Assembly (NCBI GenBank): GCA_910577495.1
Contig: CAJTML010000014.1
Span: 1-26,994 of the forward strand
DNA length: 26,994 nucleotides
Source: an uncultured Eggerthellaceae bacterium
Lineage (GTDB): Bacteria > Actinomycetota > Coriobacteriia > Coriobacteriales > Eggerthellaceae
Direction: 5' to 3'
Positions 15,065 to 23,178 of this stretch are shown here, piece after piece; positions within the stretch are counted from its first letter, which is position 1; each line of letters opens with the position of its first letter. Position numbers and translations under genes: made by a program. The notes beneath the pieces were generated by a model. The model saw only the letters and a program-made list of their open reading frames with translations, ran no database searches and was not told the DNA's origin.

Positions 15065-15117
15065 CTTTCACTTTGCAAAGTGGCAACGAAACACTGACAC
15101 TGCTTTATCAAGATCCA

Positions 15118-15180
15118 ATTACCTCCTTTTTGAGTTCTATGCTTGGTGTTGTACGAAAGTACACACGTTAAGGAGGTAAT
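15118..15180 (+). promoter_or_regulatory. Ribosome-binding-site-sequestering leader hairpin of the baeRF gene
   Basis: ATTACCTCCTT (15118-15128) is the exact reverse complement of AAGGAGGTAAT (15170-15180), the Shine-Dalgarno of the gene starting at 15185. The 41-base loop contains a second hairpin: GGTGTTGTAC region (15146-15154) against GTACACAC (15159-15166), 8 pairs with one bulged T, capped by a GAAA tetraloop (15155-15158). If the left arm is transcribed, the ribosome binding site would be buried. The start point of this transcript is not clear from the sequence. Confidence 0.65.
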
Positions 15181-15184
15181 AACC

Positions 15185-16420
15185 ATGAGTCAACGAGCAT
15201 TATCAAAAGAGGATGCTGCAATTTTTGAGAGCATCCATGTCATGAACGATTTAACCGACGCGCCGTACCAATCAGCGCAGCCGCCTTATGTTTCGCTCTA
15301 TCTTCCGGTCAAGCATCAGGATCGCGAGGGTGGCAGAAATGATTGGGATCGCATTGAGTTGAAGGATCTCATTAAAGAGGCACAAGAAAACCTTGCTCGC
15401 ATGTGTGATGACAAGGCTCAGTACGAAGGAATTGAGAAGCGCCTTGCCTTTATTGAGGAGCATCCTGATTGGTTCGTCTGGCAAAACGCTCAGTCAGCAA
15501 TTGCATTTCTGATTAGCAACACCGCTGTGTTTGTATACCAGTTAGACATCGATATCCCGAACAAGGGCTTTGTCACGGTCTCTGATCAGTTCTTCATGAA
15601 GCCGCTTTTCCGTGCGTTTGAGCATGGTATTCGCTACTATCTGCTGATGCTTTCAAATGACCGCTTCGGTTTTGTTGAGGGTGATGAGACTTCACTTCGC
15701 CGTATGCCGCTTCCGCAGTCAGTGCACGATGAATTCTCTGAGCTTTTCGTTGATTACGACGGCCATGAGGGCGCGCTTGATTACGAGACGCTAGAGGGAC
15801 ATATGAGCCCCTATCATGGATGGCTTTCTCGCAATGATGTCAAGAAAGAGGAAGGCGAAAAATTCTTCCGTTACGTCAATAAAGCCGTCAATGATACGTT
15901 CAAAAAGCATGACGCAACTCCCGTTATCCTCGTAAGTCTGCCTGAGCATCAAACTGAGTTCCGCCGCATCTGCACCATTCATGATCTGCTTGATAAGGGT
16001 ATTGAAAAAGATCTGGGTGCACTTGATTATCCTGAGTTGCTCAAAGATGCCGTGGCTCTTATGGAAGGGTATCGTGAGCAGGAGCTTAAGGGATTGCTTG
16101 AGCAGTATGCCTATGAAGCATCACAGGGCAAAGGCAGCGATGATCCGGTTCAGATCGGTCAGGCACTCTTTGATAAGAAGGTTGGAACCTTGTTTATCCA
16201 GAAGGGTAAGGTTTTGCCGGGTACCTTTGATGGTGCAACTGGCAGCGTGACGCTTGATACCGCAACCGACCCGCAAGATAACCGTGAGTTTGATCCGGCA
16301 AGTCCTGATCTTGGTGACGAACTTGCGCAGGCAGCTCTTCTGCAGGGCGCTAAGGTCATTGTGCTTCCTGAAGAGCAAATGCCCAATGGCTCGGTTGTTG
16401 CCGCCCTGTATCGCTATTAA
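15185..16420 (+). CDS. baeRF family protein (bacterial homologue of archaeo-eukaryotic release factor 1)
   Basis: 411 residues from the ATG at 15185, 4 bases after a very strong AAGGAGGTAAT. An in-frame start at 15143 would lie upstream of the Shine-Dalgarno and is unlikely. The N-terminal PPYVSLYLPVK (51-61 region), the middle FFRYVNKAVNDTF and VILVSLPEHQ segments, and the C-terminal LPEEQMPNGSVVAALYRY match the three-domain baeRF proteins. These are related to eRF1 and Pelota. The eRF1 catalytic GGQ is absent, so peptide release is not implied; a ribosome- or RNA-linked role is a family prediction. The only regulation visible is the leader hairpin. No partner gene is evident beyond the phosphatase upstream. 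Confidence 0.75.
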   Translation: MSQRALSKEDAAIFESIHVMNDLTDAPYQSAQPPYVSLYLPVKHQDREGGRNDWDRIELKDLIKEAQENLARMCDDKAQYEGIEKRLAFIEEHPDWFVWQNAQSAIAFLISNTAVFVYQLDIDIPNKGFVTVSDQFFMKPLFRAFEHGIRYYLLMLSNDRFGFVEGDETSLRRMPLPQSVHDEFSELFVDYDGHEGALDYETLEGHMSPYHGWLSRNDVKKEEGEKFFRYVNKAVNDTFKKHDATPVILVSLPEHQTEFRRICTIHDLLDKGIEKDLGALDYPELLKDAVALMEGYREQELKGLLEQYAYEASQGKGSDDPVQIGQALFDKKVGTLFIQKGKVLPGTFDGATGSVTLDTATDPQDNREFDPASPDLGDELAQAALLQGAKVIVLPEEQMPNGSVVAALYRY

Positions 16421-16497
16421 CATCGCTTGGGATCTTCGCGCTAACCTCCGAACGAGTAAACGGTAACTTAACTACGTGCGTGAAGCGTCCATACTTC

Positions 16498-16536
16498 GCG
16501 ACCCGGTGAGCTGAACAGACGCCGCCGGGTCGCTTT
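16498..16536 (+). terminator. Probable terminator after the baeRF gene
   Basis: GCGACCCGG (16498-16506) pairs with CCGGGTCGC (16525-16533), a 9-pair GC-rich stem with an 18-base loop, followed by only three Ts. A weaker hairpin (GCGTGAAG/CTTCGCG) precedes it at about 16480-16500 and overlaps its left arm. The short T run makes termination uncertain. Confidence 0.5.
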
Positions 16537-16544
16537 GCTATACT
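16536..16544 (+). promoter_or_regulatory. Extended -10 promoter of the MATE gene
   Basis: TGCTATACT contains the TGn extension plus TATACT (16539-16544). No -35 is needed or seen. Transcription would start at about 16551-16553, at or next to the ATG of the exporter gene, so the mRNA may be leaderless. Confidence 0.6.
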
Positions 16545-16552
16545 ATGGGGTT

Positions 16553-18046
16553 ATGGATACGAAAACGACACAAGCTGAAGAGATTATTGATGCCCTGGAC
16601 GACGCCTACCTTGAAGGTCGTGATGCGCGCGAGGCTGACCAGATTCGTGCTCAAGCTGAAGCTAAGGTAGATCGCATGGGTCACGGGAGCACGTTTAAGC
16701 TGCTCCTTGAGTTTTCAATCCCCGCAGTTGTGGGCGTTATGGTGCAAATGCTCTATAACGTTATTGACGCGGTGTATGTCGGTCATGCGGTTGGTGCAGA
16801 CGGTTTGGCCGCTACAACGGTTGCAAACCCGCTTATGACTGCTATGACTGCGCTTGCTATGCTCATTGGTGTTGGCGGCAACGCGCTCATGGCTATTAGA
16901 CTTGGCGAAGGCAAGCGCGATGAAGCACGTCGCGTGCTGGGCACCAGCTTTATTTTGCTGATGGTGGTATCGGTGGTGGTGTGGATTGTTGGCGCCACAC
17001 TGTTGGAGCCCATTTTGCTTGTCTCTGGTGCAGAGGGCGAAGTAATGCCGCTTGCCAAGTCGTTTACCATGGTACTCATTGCTGGCTGTCCCTTGCAGTT
17101 TATCGCGTTTGGCATGAATAACTTTATTCGTACTGCGGGATATCCAAACCGGGCCCTTGGATCTATGCTGATTGGCACAGCGGCCAACGTCGTGTTTGGG
17201 TATGTCTTTATCGTTTTGCTTGATGGCAAAATGGCTGGTGCAGGTTTTGCCACCGTTTGCGCATGGCTCCTCTCGGCCATCTTCGTTATGCAGTTTTTCC
17301 TCAAAAAAACTTCTCCCATGCCGCTTCGCAAAGAGACACTGCGACTGCCGTTGCGCCTTGCCGGGCGAATCTGTGTCATGGGTATCGCTCCCGCTATCAT
17401 GCAACTTGGTTTTGCAATATCATCCGCTATTGAGAATAACCTGCTGGCAACCTATGGCGCTGCTGACCCGGTGGGGGTGGATGGAGCGCTGGCTATCATG
17501 CGTGTACTTTCGGCAGTGGGCATGTTTACGTTTATGCCGATGGTGGGTATCGCCTCTGGCGCACAACCGATTGTTGGGTATAACTATGGTGCCAAAAACT
17601 ACGATCGCATGAAGCGTGTGGTGTGGCAGGCAATGGCGCTGGCAGCAGCTATTACGATTCCAATTTGGATCACCGTGCTGGTAGCCCCTGATATGTATGC
17701 CAATTTGTTCTCATTGCCGCAGGAGTATCGAAAAGAAGCGGCGTGGGCACTGGTGCTCTTCTTGATCTTTGTTCCCATTCTCTCAATCCAAACCATTGGG
17801 TCGAACTATTTCAATGCCACTGGTCAGGCCGCTAAGGCTACCATTCTCACGCTCACGCGTCAGATCCTCTTTCTGATCCCGCTTCTGATCTTCTGCCCGC
17901 AAATTTTGCCGCTCTTTACGCCGCTTTCGCCCCTTGAGAGCGTTTGGTTTGCAGCCTCCATATCTGATATAACATCAGTGCTGATCGTAAGCGTGTTTTT
18001 GGTGTTCGAATACCGTCGTTTAAAGCGCTTAGACCCGACGTTCTAG
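16553..18046 (+). CDS. MATE family efflux protein
   Basis: 497 residues from the ATG at 16553. About 12 hydrophobic segments occur in two homologous halves. LLEFSIPAVVGVMVQMLYNVIDAVYVG starts the first half (shown here in part: IPAVVGVMVQMLYNVID) and MVGIASGAQPIVGYNYGAK lies early in the second. These match the MepA-like MATE group of cation-coupled multidrug or metabolite exporters; the substrate cannot be deduced. An unusual hydrophilic acidic N-terminal extension of about 40 residues (LDDAYLEGRDAREADQ) precedes the first membrane segment. No Shine-Dalgarno is visible, in line with a leaderless transcript. No regulator gene is adjacent. Confidence 0.9.
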   Translation: MDTKTTQAEEIIDALDDAYLEGRDAREADQIRAQAEAKVDRMGHGSTFKLLLEFSIPAVVGVMVQMLYNVIDAVYVGHAVGADGLAATTVANPLMTAMTALAMLIGVGGNALMAIRLGEGKRDEARRVLGTSFILLMVVSVVVWIVGATLLEPILLVSGAEGEVMPLAKSFTMVLIAGCPLQFIAFGMNNFIRTAGYPNRALGSMLIGTAANVVFGYVFIVLLDGKMAGAGFATVCAWLLSAIFVMQFFLKKTSPMPLRKETLRLPLRLAGRICVMGIAPAIMQLGFAISSAIENNLLATYGAADPVGVDGALAIMRVLSAVGMFTFMPMVGIASGAQPIVGYNYGAKNYDRMKRVVWQAMALAAAITIPIWITVLVAPDMYANLFSLPQEYRKEAAWALVLFLIFVPILSIQTIGSNYFNATGQAAKATILTLTRQILFLIPLLIFCPQILPLFTPLSPLESVWFAASISDITSVLIVSVFLVFEYRRLKRLDPTF

Positions 18047-18180
18047 TTTTCCCTTTACCGAACAATAGCCCCTGATCTGCGCCGTTTGCCAAGCTAAACG
18101 GTGCTGTGTTGGTACAGTGGAGAGGATGGCATACGCCATCTTCTTCTTATTGGGACGATAAAAGGCAAGGAGGAAAGCGC
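18047..18180 (+). terminator. Hairpins between the MATE gene and the ech operon
   Basis: Two hairpins are visible: CCGTTT/AAACGG (18082-18101, 8-base loop) and GAGGATGGC/GCCATCTTC (18122-18143, 4-base loop ATAC, one G-T pair) followed by TTCTTAT. The second resembles a weak terminator for the MATE gene. No convincing ech promoter was found here, so it may lie between or overlap these hairpins. Confidence 0.4.
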
Positions 18181-20118
18181 GTGGCTACGCTTGGCATGCT
18201 TTGGTTCCTCATCCTTTTCCCGCTGGTTGTTGCTGCTGTACTGCTTATTGTTCGCAACAATCAAGCGAGAAATGTGATTGTGGTTGCTTCAGCAGTTGTC
18301 ATCGGTCTGGCATCGCTTGTGTTAGTTGCCGCCAATCTCGGAGTAGATCACTGGGATTCCATTCCCATGACCTCACCGGTTGCGGTAGACATCATTTGCA
18401 TGGTGTTGGGAGTTGCAATTGCTGCCATCATTCTCTATTTCGGCATCAAGTACAAAAATATGCTTGCATGTGTATTGGCCGCCATTCAGGTGATCGGTTC
18501 ACTCGTATTTGAGCTGGTTTTTGCGCATAGTGTCGAAGTAACGGAATGTCTCTATCTTGACTCTTTGTCATTGTTGATGGCTTTCATTATTGGCATCGTA
18601 GGCTCTGGTATCTGCGTATATGCTATTGGCTACATGGAAGACTTCCAGGCTCATGAGCCTGAAGGGGCTGCTGATAGGCGTCCAATCTTTTTCGCCTTGA
18701 TGTTTGTCTTCCTCTCGGCAATGTTTGTGATCATCTTCTCCAACAACATGATGTGGATGTTTACAGGCTGGGAGATCACCACGGTCTGCTCATTCTTGTT
18801 GATTGGCTACACGCGTACCGAAGAGGCACTCAACAACGCATTTCGCCAGATCATTATGAATCTGATTGGCGGAATCGGCTTTCTGGTTGCGCTGTACTTT
18901 ATGGCAATTCAGATGGGTACGCTCTCGCTGCTTGAATTCTTGCAGATTGGCATTATGTATCCAGAACTCGTAGCGCTTCCGGCATGCGCTTTGGCACTTG
19001 CCGGCATCACGAAGGCTGCTCAGATGCCGTTCCACACCTGGCTTTTGGGCGCTATGGTGGCACCGACGCCAACCAGTGCGCTGTTGCATTCATCCACCAT
19101 GGTTAAAGCTGGTGTGTTCTTGCTTATCAAGCTTGCACCGATCTTCTATCTGTCAACCATTCCATCAGTGATGGTTGTGCTGGTAGGCGGTATCACCTTT
19201 GTACTGTGTTCGTTTATTGCTATTTCGCAAAGCAATGCAAAACGCGTTTTAGCTTATTCGACGATTGCAAACTTAGGTTTGATCGTGGCCTGCGCAGGCG
19301 TCGGTACGCCTGAGGCAGTTTGGGCTGCATGCTTCTTGATCTTGTTCCATGCCATTGCGAAATCGCTTTTGTTCCTCTGTGTGGGTACCGCCGAGCATCA
19401 CATCGGTTCACGCGATATCGAAGATATGGATCAGCTGTTCCAGCGCATGCCGAAGCTTGCGCGCTTTATGATGCTGGGCATTATGGTCATGTTTATCGCG
19501 CCGTTTGGTATGCTGATTGCAAAGTGGGCAACGCTGGTCTCCTTTGTGGAAATGCGTCAAGTTGCACTCATTGTTATGCTGGCCTTTGGCTCAGCTGCCA
19601 CCTTCTTCTTCTGGGGCAAGTGGCTCGGCAAGCTTTCGGCAATTGCCGCAGAACCAGACAATGTTGAGTTGACGGTACATAAATCAGAGTGGGGATCGCT
19701 GCTGCTCATGGTGGTGCTTGCCATTCTGTCATGCGCATGCTTGCCGCTCATCTCGCAAATTGTTGTCAATCCGTACGTGTACAGCGTATACGGCACCGGT
19801 GCGGCAGACATCCAATTTGAAAACCAGCTGCTGGCTGCACTGCTGGCCATTGTGGTTATCGTCGTGCTCTTTGCAGGGGTTGGCCAGCGCAACAAGTCCA
19901 AGCAGGCGCAAGTGTATCTGGCAGGCTACAGTGCCGACAACGAGCATCGCGTCTTTAAGAATTCGCTCTCAGGTACCACCGAAGCATCGCTTCGCAATTG
20001 GTATATGGAAGGCGTCTTTGGTGAAGCACGCATTCGACCTGTTGGCGAATGGGTCTGCGGCATCGTTATTGCCGCGGCAATCATTATCAGCGCTTTTGGC
20101 ACGTCGGTAATCTTCTAG
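18181..20118 (+). CDS. echA: Ech hydrogenase subunit A (NuoL/MrpA-like ion-translocating subunit)
   Basis: 645 residues from GTG 18181, chosen because AAGGAGG (18167-18173) sits 7 bases upstream; an earlier in-frame start at 18106 has none. About 14-16 membrane segments. The proton-conducting antiporter-like core shows the key Glu E198 in FTGWEITTV, K278 in ITKAAQMPFHTWL, and PTPTSALLHSSTMVKAG. It is the only antiporter-like subunit, as in Ech and unlike complex I, which has three. In the complex it couples ferredoxin oxidation at EchC/E/F to H+ or Na+ export. It is the first gene of the six-gene echABCDEF order. Confidence 0.93.
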   Translation: MATLGMLWFLILFPLVVAAVLLIVRNNQARNVIVVASAVVIGLASLVLVAANLGVDHWDSIPMTSPVAVDIICMVLGVAIAAIILYFGIKYKNMLACVLAAIQVIGSLVFELVFAHSVEVTECLYLDSLSLLMAFIIGIVGSGICVYAIGYMEDFQAHEPEGAADRRPIFFALMFVFLSAMFVIIFSNNMMWMFTGWEITTVCSFLLIGYTRTEEALNNAFRQIIMNLIGGIGFLVALYFMAIQMGTLSLLEFLQIGIMYPELVALPACALALAGITKAAQMPFHTWLLGAMVAPTPTSALLHSSTMVKAGVFLLIKLAPIFYLSTIPSVMVVLVGGITFVLCSFIAISQSNAKRVLAYSTIANLGLIVACAGVGTPEAVWAACFLILFHAIAKSLLFLCVGTAEHHIGSRDIEDMDQLFQRMPKLARFMMLGIMVMFIAPFGMLIAKWATLVSFVEMRQVALIVMLAFGSAATFFFWGKWLGKLSAIAAEPDNVELTVHKSEWGSLLLMVVLAILSCACLPLISQIVVNPYVYSVYGTGAADIQFENQLLAALLAIVVIVVLFAGVGQRNKSKQAQVYLAGYSADNEHRVFKNSLSGTTEASLRNWYMEGVFGEARIRPVGEWVCGIVIAAAIIISAFGTSVIF

Positions 20119-20133
20119 AAAGGGGTGTTAACT

Positions 20134-21021
20134 ATGACGATTATTGCAGTTCTTATTGGCACCCTTATCTTTGCCATTGTGGCACCGATTTTGGGTTGTT
20201 TGCTTGCTGGTCTTGATCGTAAGATTTCTGCACGCATGCAAGGCCGCGTTGGACCTCCCATCCTGCAGCCTTACTATGACGTCCGCAAGCTCATCGAGAA
20301 AGACGATGTTGCTATCAACGGATCTGAGCGCGTGTATGTCATCTGCGCACTGATCTTCACGTTGATTGCAGGTGGTATTTTCGTGTCAGGCGGAAATCTG
20401 CTCATGTGCATCTTCGTGCTGACACTGGGAGCTTTGTTCTTCATCTTGGCGGCATATTGCACCTCGTCTCCGTATGCACAGGTTGGTGCTTCGCGCGAAA
20501 CGCTGCAGGTTATGTCTTATGAGCCAATGGTGCTCTTTATGGCAGTGGCCTTCTTTATGGCGGTGCAGGCAATTCTTGGTATTGGCAGCTTCGACGTAAG
20601 CGCAGTCTTTTATCTTGATATGCCGGTTATCACCAACATCTGGCTGGTCTTCATTGGCTTTTTGTTTGTGCTGACCATCAAATTGCGCAAGTCACCTTTT
20701 GACTTGTCATACTCGCATCATGCACATCAAGAGATCGTCAAAGGTGTCACCACCGAGATGAGTGGCAAGACGCTTGCGATGGTTGAAGTGATGCATTGGT
20801 GTGAAAGCATCTTGTTTATGCTCTGGGTTGCGCTCTTCTTTATTTGGGGTAATCCGGCATCCTTTATCTTGGCACTTGTTGTTGTTGCTTTGGTTTATTT
20901 CTTCGAAATCTGGATTGACAACAACTTTGCACGTGTAAAGTGGCAAACCATGCTCACCTCAGCTTGGGTTGTGGCCCTGGTTGCTGGTGGAATCAATATC
21001 GCCTTTTTGGCGTACCTGTAA
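20134..21021 (+). CDS. echB: Ech hydrogenase subunit B (NuoH-like)
   Basis: 295 residues from ATG 20134, placed after GAAAGGGG; a GTG three codons earlier lies in the ribosome binding site. About 8 membrane segments. DRKISARMQGRVGPP (28-42) and the loop SPYAQVGASRETLQVMSYEP are the NuoH/EchB quinone-site-like loops that connect the hydrogenase arm to the membrane arm. Family knowledge makes this the coupling subunit. It starts 15 bases after echA and ends 12 bases before echC. Confidence 0.95.
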   Translation: MTIIAVLIGTLIFAIVAPILGCLLAGLDRKISARMQGRVGPPILQPYYDVRKLIEKDDVAINGSERVYVICALIFTLIAGGIFVSGGNLLMCIFVLTLGALFFILAAYCTSSPYAQVGASRETLQVMSYEPMVLFMAVAFFMAVQAILGIGSFDVSAVFYLDMPVITNIWLVFIGFLFVLTIKLRKSPFDLSYSHHAHQEIVKGVTTEMSGKTLAMVEVMHWCESILFMLWVALFFIWGNPASFILALVVVALVYFFEIWIDNNFARVKWQTMLTSAWVVALVAGGINIAFLAYL

Positions 21022-21033
21022 AGGAGGTGCACT

Positions 21034-21477
21034 ATGAGTTATGCAACAAAATCTCCCTGGGTGATTCACTATGACGGATCCAGCTGCAATGGCTGCGATA
21101 TTGAAGTCTTGGCAGCGCTTTGTCCGGGCTATGATGTCGAACGCTTCGGCATTATCAACACGGGTAACCCCAAGCATGCTGACATCTTCTTGGTGACCGG
21201 TTCAATTAATGAGCAAAACATCTCTGTTGTGCAAGAGATCTACAACCAGATGGTAGAACCGAAGGTTGTTATTGCATGCGGTATCTGCGCTTGCTCAGCA
21301 GGTATCTTCCACGACTGCTATAACGTCATTGGTGGCGTGGATAAAGCAATCCCGGTAGACGTTTATGCACCGGGTTGTGCTGTTCGCCCTGAAGCCATCA
21401 TTGATGCGGTTGTGCAGGGTTTGGCTATCTTGGACGAGAAATCGAAAGCGCTCAAAGCGCAAAAGAAAGGAGCGTAA
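21034..21477 (+). CDS. echC: Ech hydrogenase small subunit (NuoB-like)
   Basis: 147 residues, short as in Ech. It carries one [4Fe-4S] cluster, the N2 equivalent next to the NiFe site. Ligands are C18 and C21 (SSCNGCD), C85 (GICACSAG) and C115 (APGCAVRPE). Extra cysteines at 82 and 87 flank the third ligand. It has no twin-arginine signal, so the hydrogenase faces the cytoplasm. A strong AAAGGAGGTG precedes the start, and echD follows 3 bases after the stop. Confidence 0.95.
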   Translation: MSYATKSPWVIHYDGSSCNGCDIEVLAALCPGYDVERFGIINTGNPKHADIFLVTGSINEQNISVVQEIYNQMVEPKVVIACGICACSAGIFHDCYNVIGGVDKAIPVDVYAPGCAVRPEAIIDAVVQGLAILDEKSKALKAQKKGA

Positions 21478-21480
21478 CCT

Positions 21481-22083
21481 ATGGGATTTGCAACAGAATT
21501 CACCACGATTACGCTTCCTGAGCTGCCTGAATTGAACCGACAGCGCAAGGCTGAAGGATGGCGTTTTGTGCAGCTGCTTGGCGTGAACACCGAGGCAGGC
21601 GTAGACCTGATCTACTCCTTTATGAAAGATGGTTTACTGGTGAACTCCAAGATTGAAGGAGTAACCAAAGACCAGGTTGTCCCCAGTATTACTGACAATT
21701 TCTTGGCGGCATTTGTCTTCGAAAACGAGACGCATGACCTGTTTGGCGTCAACTTTGAGGGCATCGCCATTGACTTTGGCGGCAATTTCTACGCACTTGC
21801 GCAAAAGGAGCCGATGACCATTATTTCGCCTGAGCAAAAAGCTGCTCGCGAAAAGGCTCGCAAGATCGCCGAAGCAAAAGCAGCCAAAGAAAAAGCGGCG
21901 AAGGCAGGGGATACGCCTGCTCAGGAGCAACCGAAAGCCGCTCCTGCCGCTGATGAGCTTGAAGCCAAGCTTGCAGGCATGGATCCTGAAAAAGCTGCCA
22001 AGGTTCGCGCTGCTATGGAAGCTAAAGCCAAAAAGGAAGCTGCACGTAAAGCAGAAGCCGCAAACGATGGGGAAGGAGCCTAG
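21481..22083 (+). CDS. echD: Ech hydrogenase subunit D (NuoC-like) with Ala/Lys/Glu-rich tail
   Basis: 200 residues. The first 115 form a NuoC-like domain with the signature FENETHDLFGVNFEG (80-94). NuoC-like proteins of this group usually end soon after it. Here residues 116-200 form a low-complexity tail that is about one third alanine, with abundant Lys and Glu. It contains two similar blocks starting at PEQKAAREKARK (117) and PEKAAKVRAAM (169), joined by a Pro-rich hinge, and is probably helical. The tail is in frame up to the echE start (the stop is one base before the ATG). It is part of the ech operon and is structural, without a cofactor. Confidence 0.9.
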   Translation: MGFATEFTTITLPELPELNRQRKAEGWRFVQLLGVNTEAGVDLIYSFMKDGLLVNSKIEGVTKDQVVPSITDNFLAAFVFENETHDLFGVNFEGIAIDFGGNFYALAQKEPMTIISPEQKAAREKARKIAEAKAAKEKAAKAGDTPAQEQPKAAPAADELEAKLAGMDPEKAAKVRAAMEAKAKKEAARKAEAANDGEGA

Positions 22084-22084
22084 C

Positions 22085-23173
22085 ATGGGAAAAGCAACCA
22101 TTATTCCATTTGGCCCGCAGCATCCGGTTTTGCCGGAGCCACTCCATCTGGATCTTGTTGTCGAAGACGAAAAGGTCATTGAAGCCATTCCGCAAATTGG
22201 TTTTGTGCATCGCGGCCTTGAGAAGCTTGTTGAAACGCGTGACTACAACCAGTTTATTTATGTTGCAGAGCGTATTTGTGGCATTTGCGCCTTTGGACAT
22301 TCCTATGGCTATGCTGAAACGGTTGAGCGTCTCATGGGTGTTGAGGTGCCTGAGCGCGGACAGTATCTTCGCGTTATTTGGCACGAGCTTTCTCGTATCC
22401 ACTCGCATATTTTGTGGTTGGGCCTTGCAGCTGATGCATTTGGTTTCGAGAGCTTGTTTATGCACTGCTGGCGACTTCGTGAGCGTGTGCTTGATATCTT
22501 CGAAAAGACCACTGGTGGCCGCGTCATTTTCTCGGTCGTGAAGGTAGGCGGCGTTGTTCGCGATATCGATGCTGCTCAAATGGCTGAAATTATTCGTGTG
22601 CTGGAAGGCATCAAGCAAGATTACAAGCAAATAATGGACGCGTTCTTGAAGGACAGCTCCGTTATGAACCGCACCGTTGGCGTTGGTTACCTGAGCTTTG
22701 AAGATGCTACGAACTTGAGCATGGTAGGACCGTTCGCTCGCGCGTCAAACGTTGCCTATGACGTTCGCAGCTTAGGTATTGGCGCTTATGGCACGCTATC
22801 AGACTTTGCACCCATAACCGATACGCAAGGTGACTGCTATGCGCGTATGAAGGTTCGCGCGCTTGAGGTGCTGCAGTCCATTGATATTATCGAAGAGATG
22901 ATTGCGCGCATTCCTGCAGGTGACATTGCAGTTCCTGTTAAGGGTAATCCGGCTGATGGCGCTGAGGCGGCTTGCGTGGTTGAGCAGCCTCGCGGCGAAT
23001 GCTACTACTATGCACGCGGTAACGGCACCAAGAATTTGGAACGCATGCGTATGCGTACGCCAACCTCAGAAAACCTTGCTGGTATGGTCAAAGCGCTTGA
23101 GGGATGCGATCTTGCAGACGTCAACATGATCATCTTGACCATTGACCCGTGTATCAGCTGTACGGAAAGGTAG
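22085..23173 (+). CDS. echE: Ech hydrogenase large subunit, NiFe site (NuoD-like)
   Basis: 362 residues from ATG 22085, after GGAAGGAG. The four Ni-binding cysteines are present: C65 and C68 in RICGICAFGH, and C356 and C359 in DPCISCTER. This separates it from complex I NuoD, which has lost them, and makes it a group 4 [NiFe] hydrogenase. The chain ends three residues after the last Cys, so there is no C-terminal extension for a maturation protease. Maturation (hyp) genes are not in the window. The longer open frame from 21953 overlaps echD and is not the gene. Confidence 0.96.
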   Translation: MGKATIIPFGPQHPVLPEPLHLDLVVEDEKVIEAIPQIGFVHRGLEKLVETRDYNQFIYVAERICGICAFGHSYGYAETVERLMGVEVPERGQYLRVIWHELSRIHSHILWLGLAADAFGFESLFMHCWRLRERVLDIFEKTTGGRVIFSVVKVGGVVRDIDAAQMAEIIRVLEGIKQDYKQIMDAFLKDSSVMNRTVGVGYLSFEDATNLSMVGPFARASNVAYDVRSLGIGAYGTLSDFAPITDTQGDCYARMKVRALEVLQSIDIIEEMIARIPAGDIAVPVKGNPADGAEAACVVEQPRGECYYYARGNGTKNLERMRMRTPTSENLAGMVKALEGCDLADVNMIILTIDPCISCTER

Positions 23174-23178
23174 GAGGC

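Noticed and set aside
16715..17404. Two long minus-strand open frames inside the MATE gene
   Set aside because: They are antisense shadows of a clear membrane transporter; translations are His/Ser-rich without domain features.
21634..22630. Minus-strand open frames opposite echD and echE
   Set aside because: Antisense shadows; the low-complexity echD tail and codon bias of echE keep the opposite frames open.
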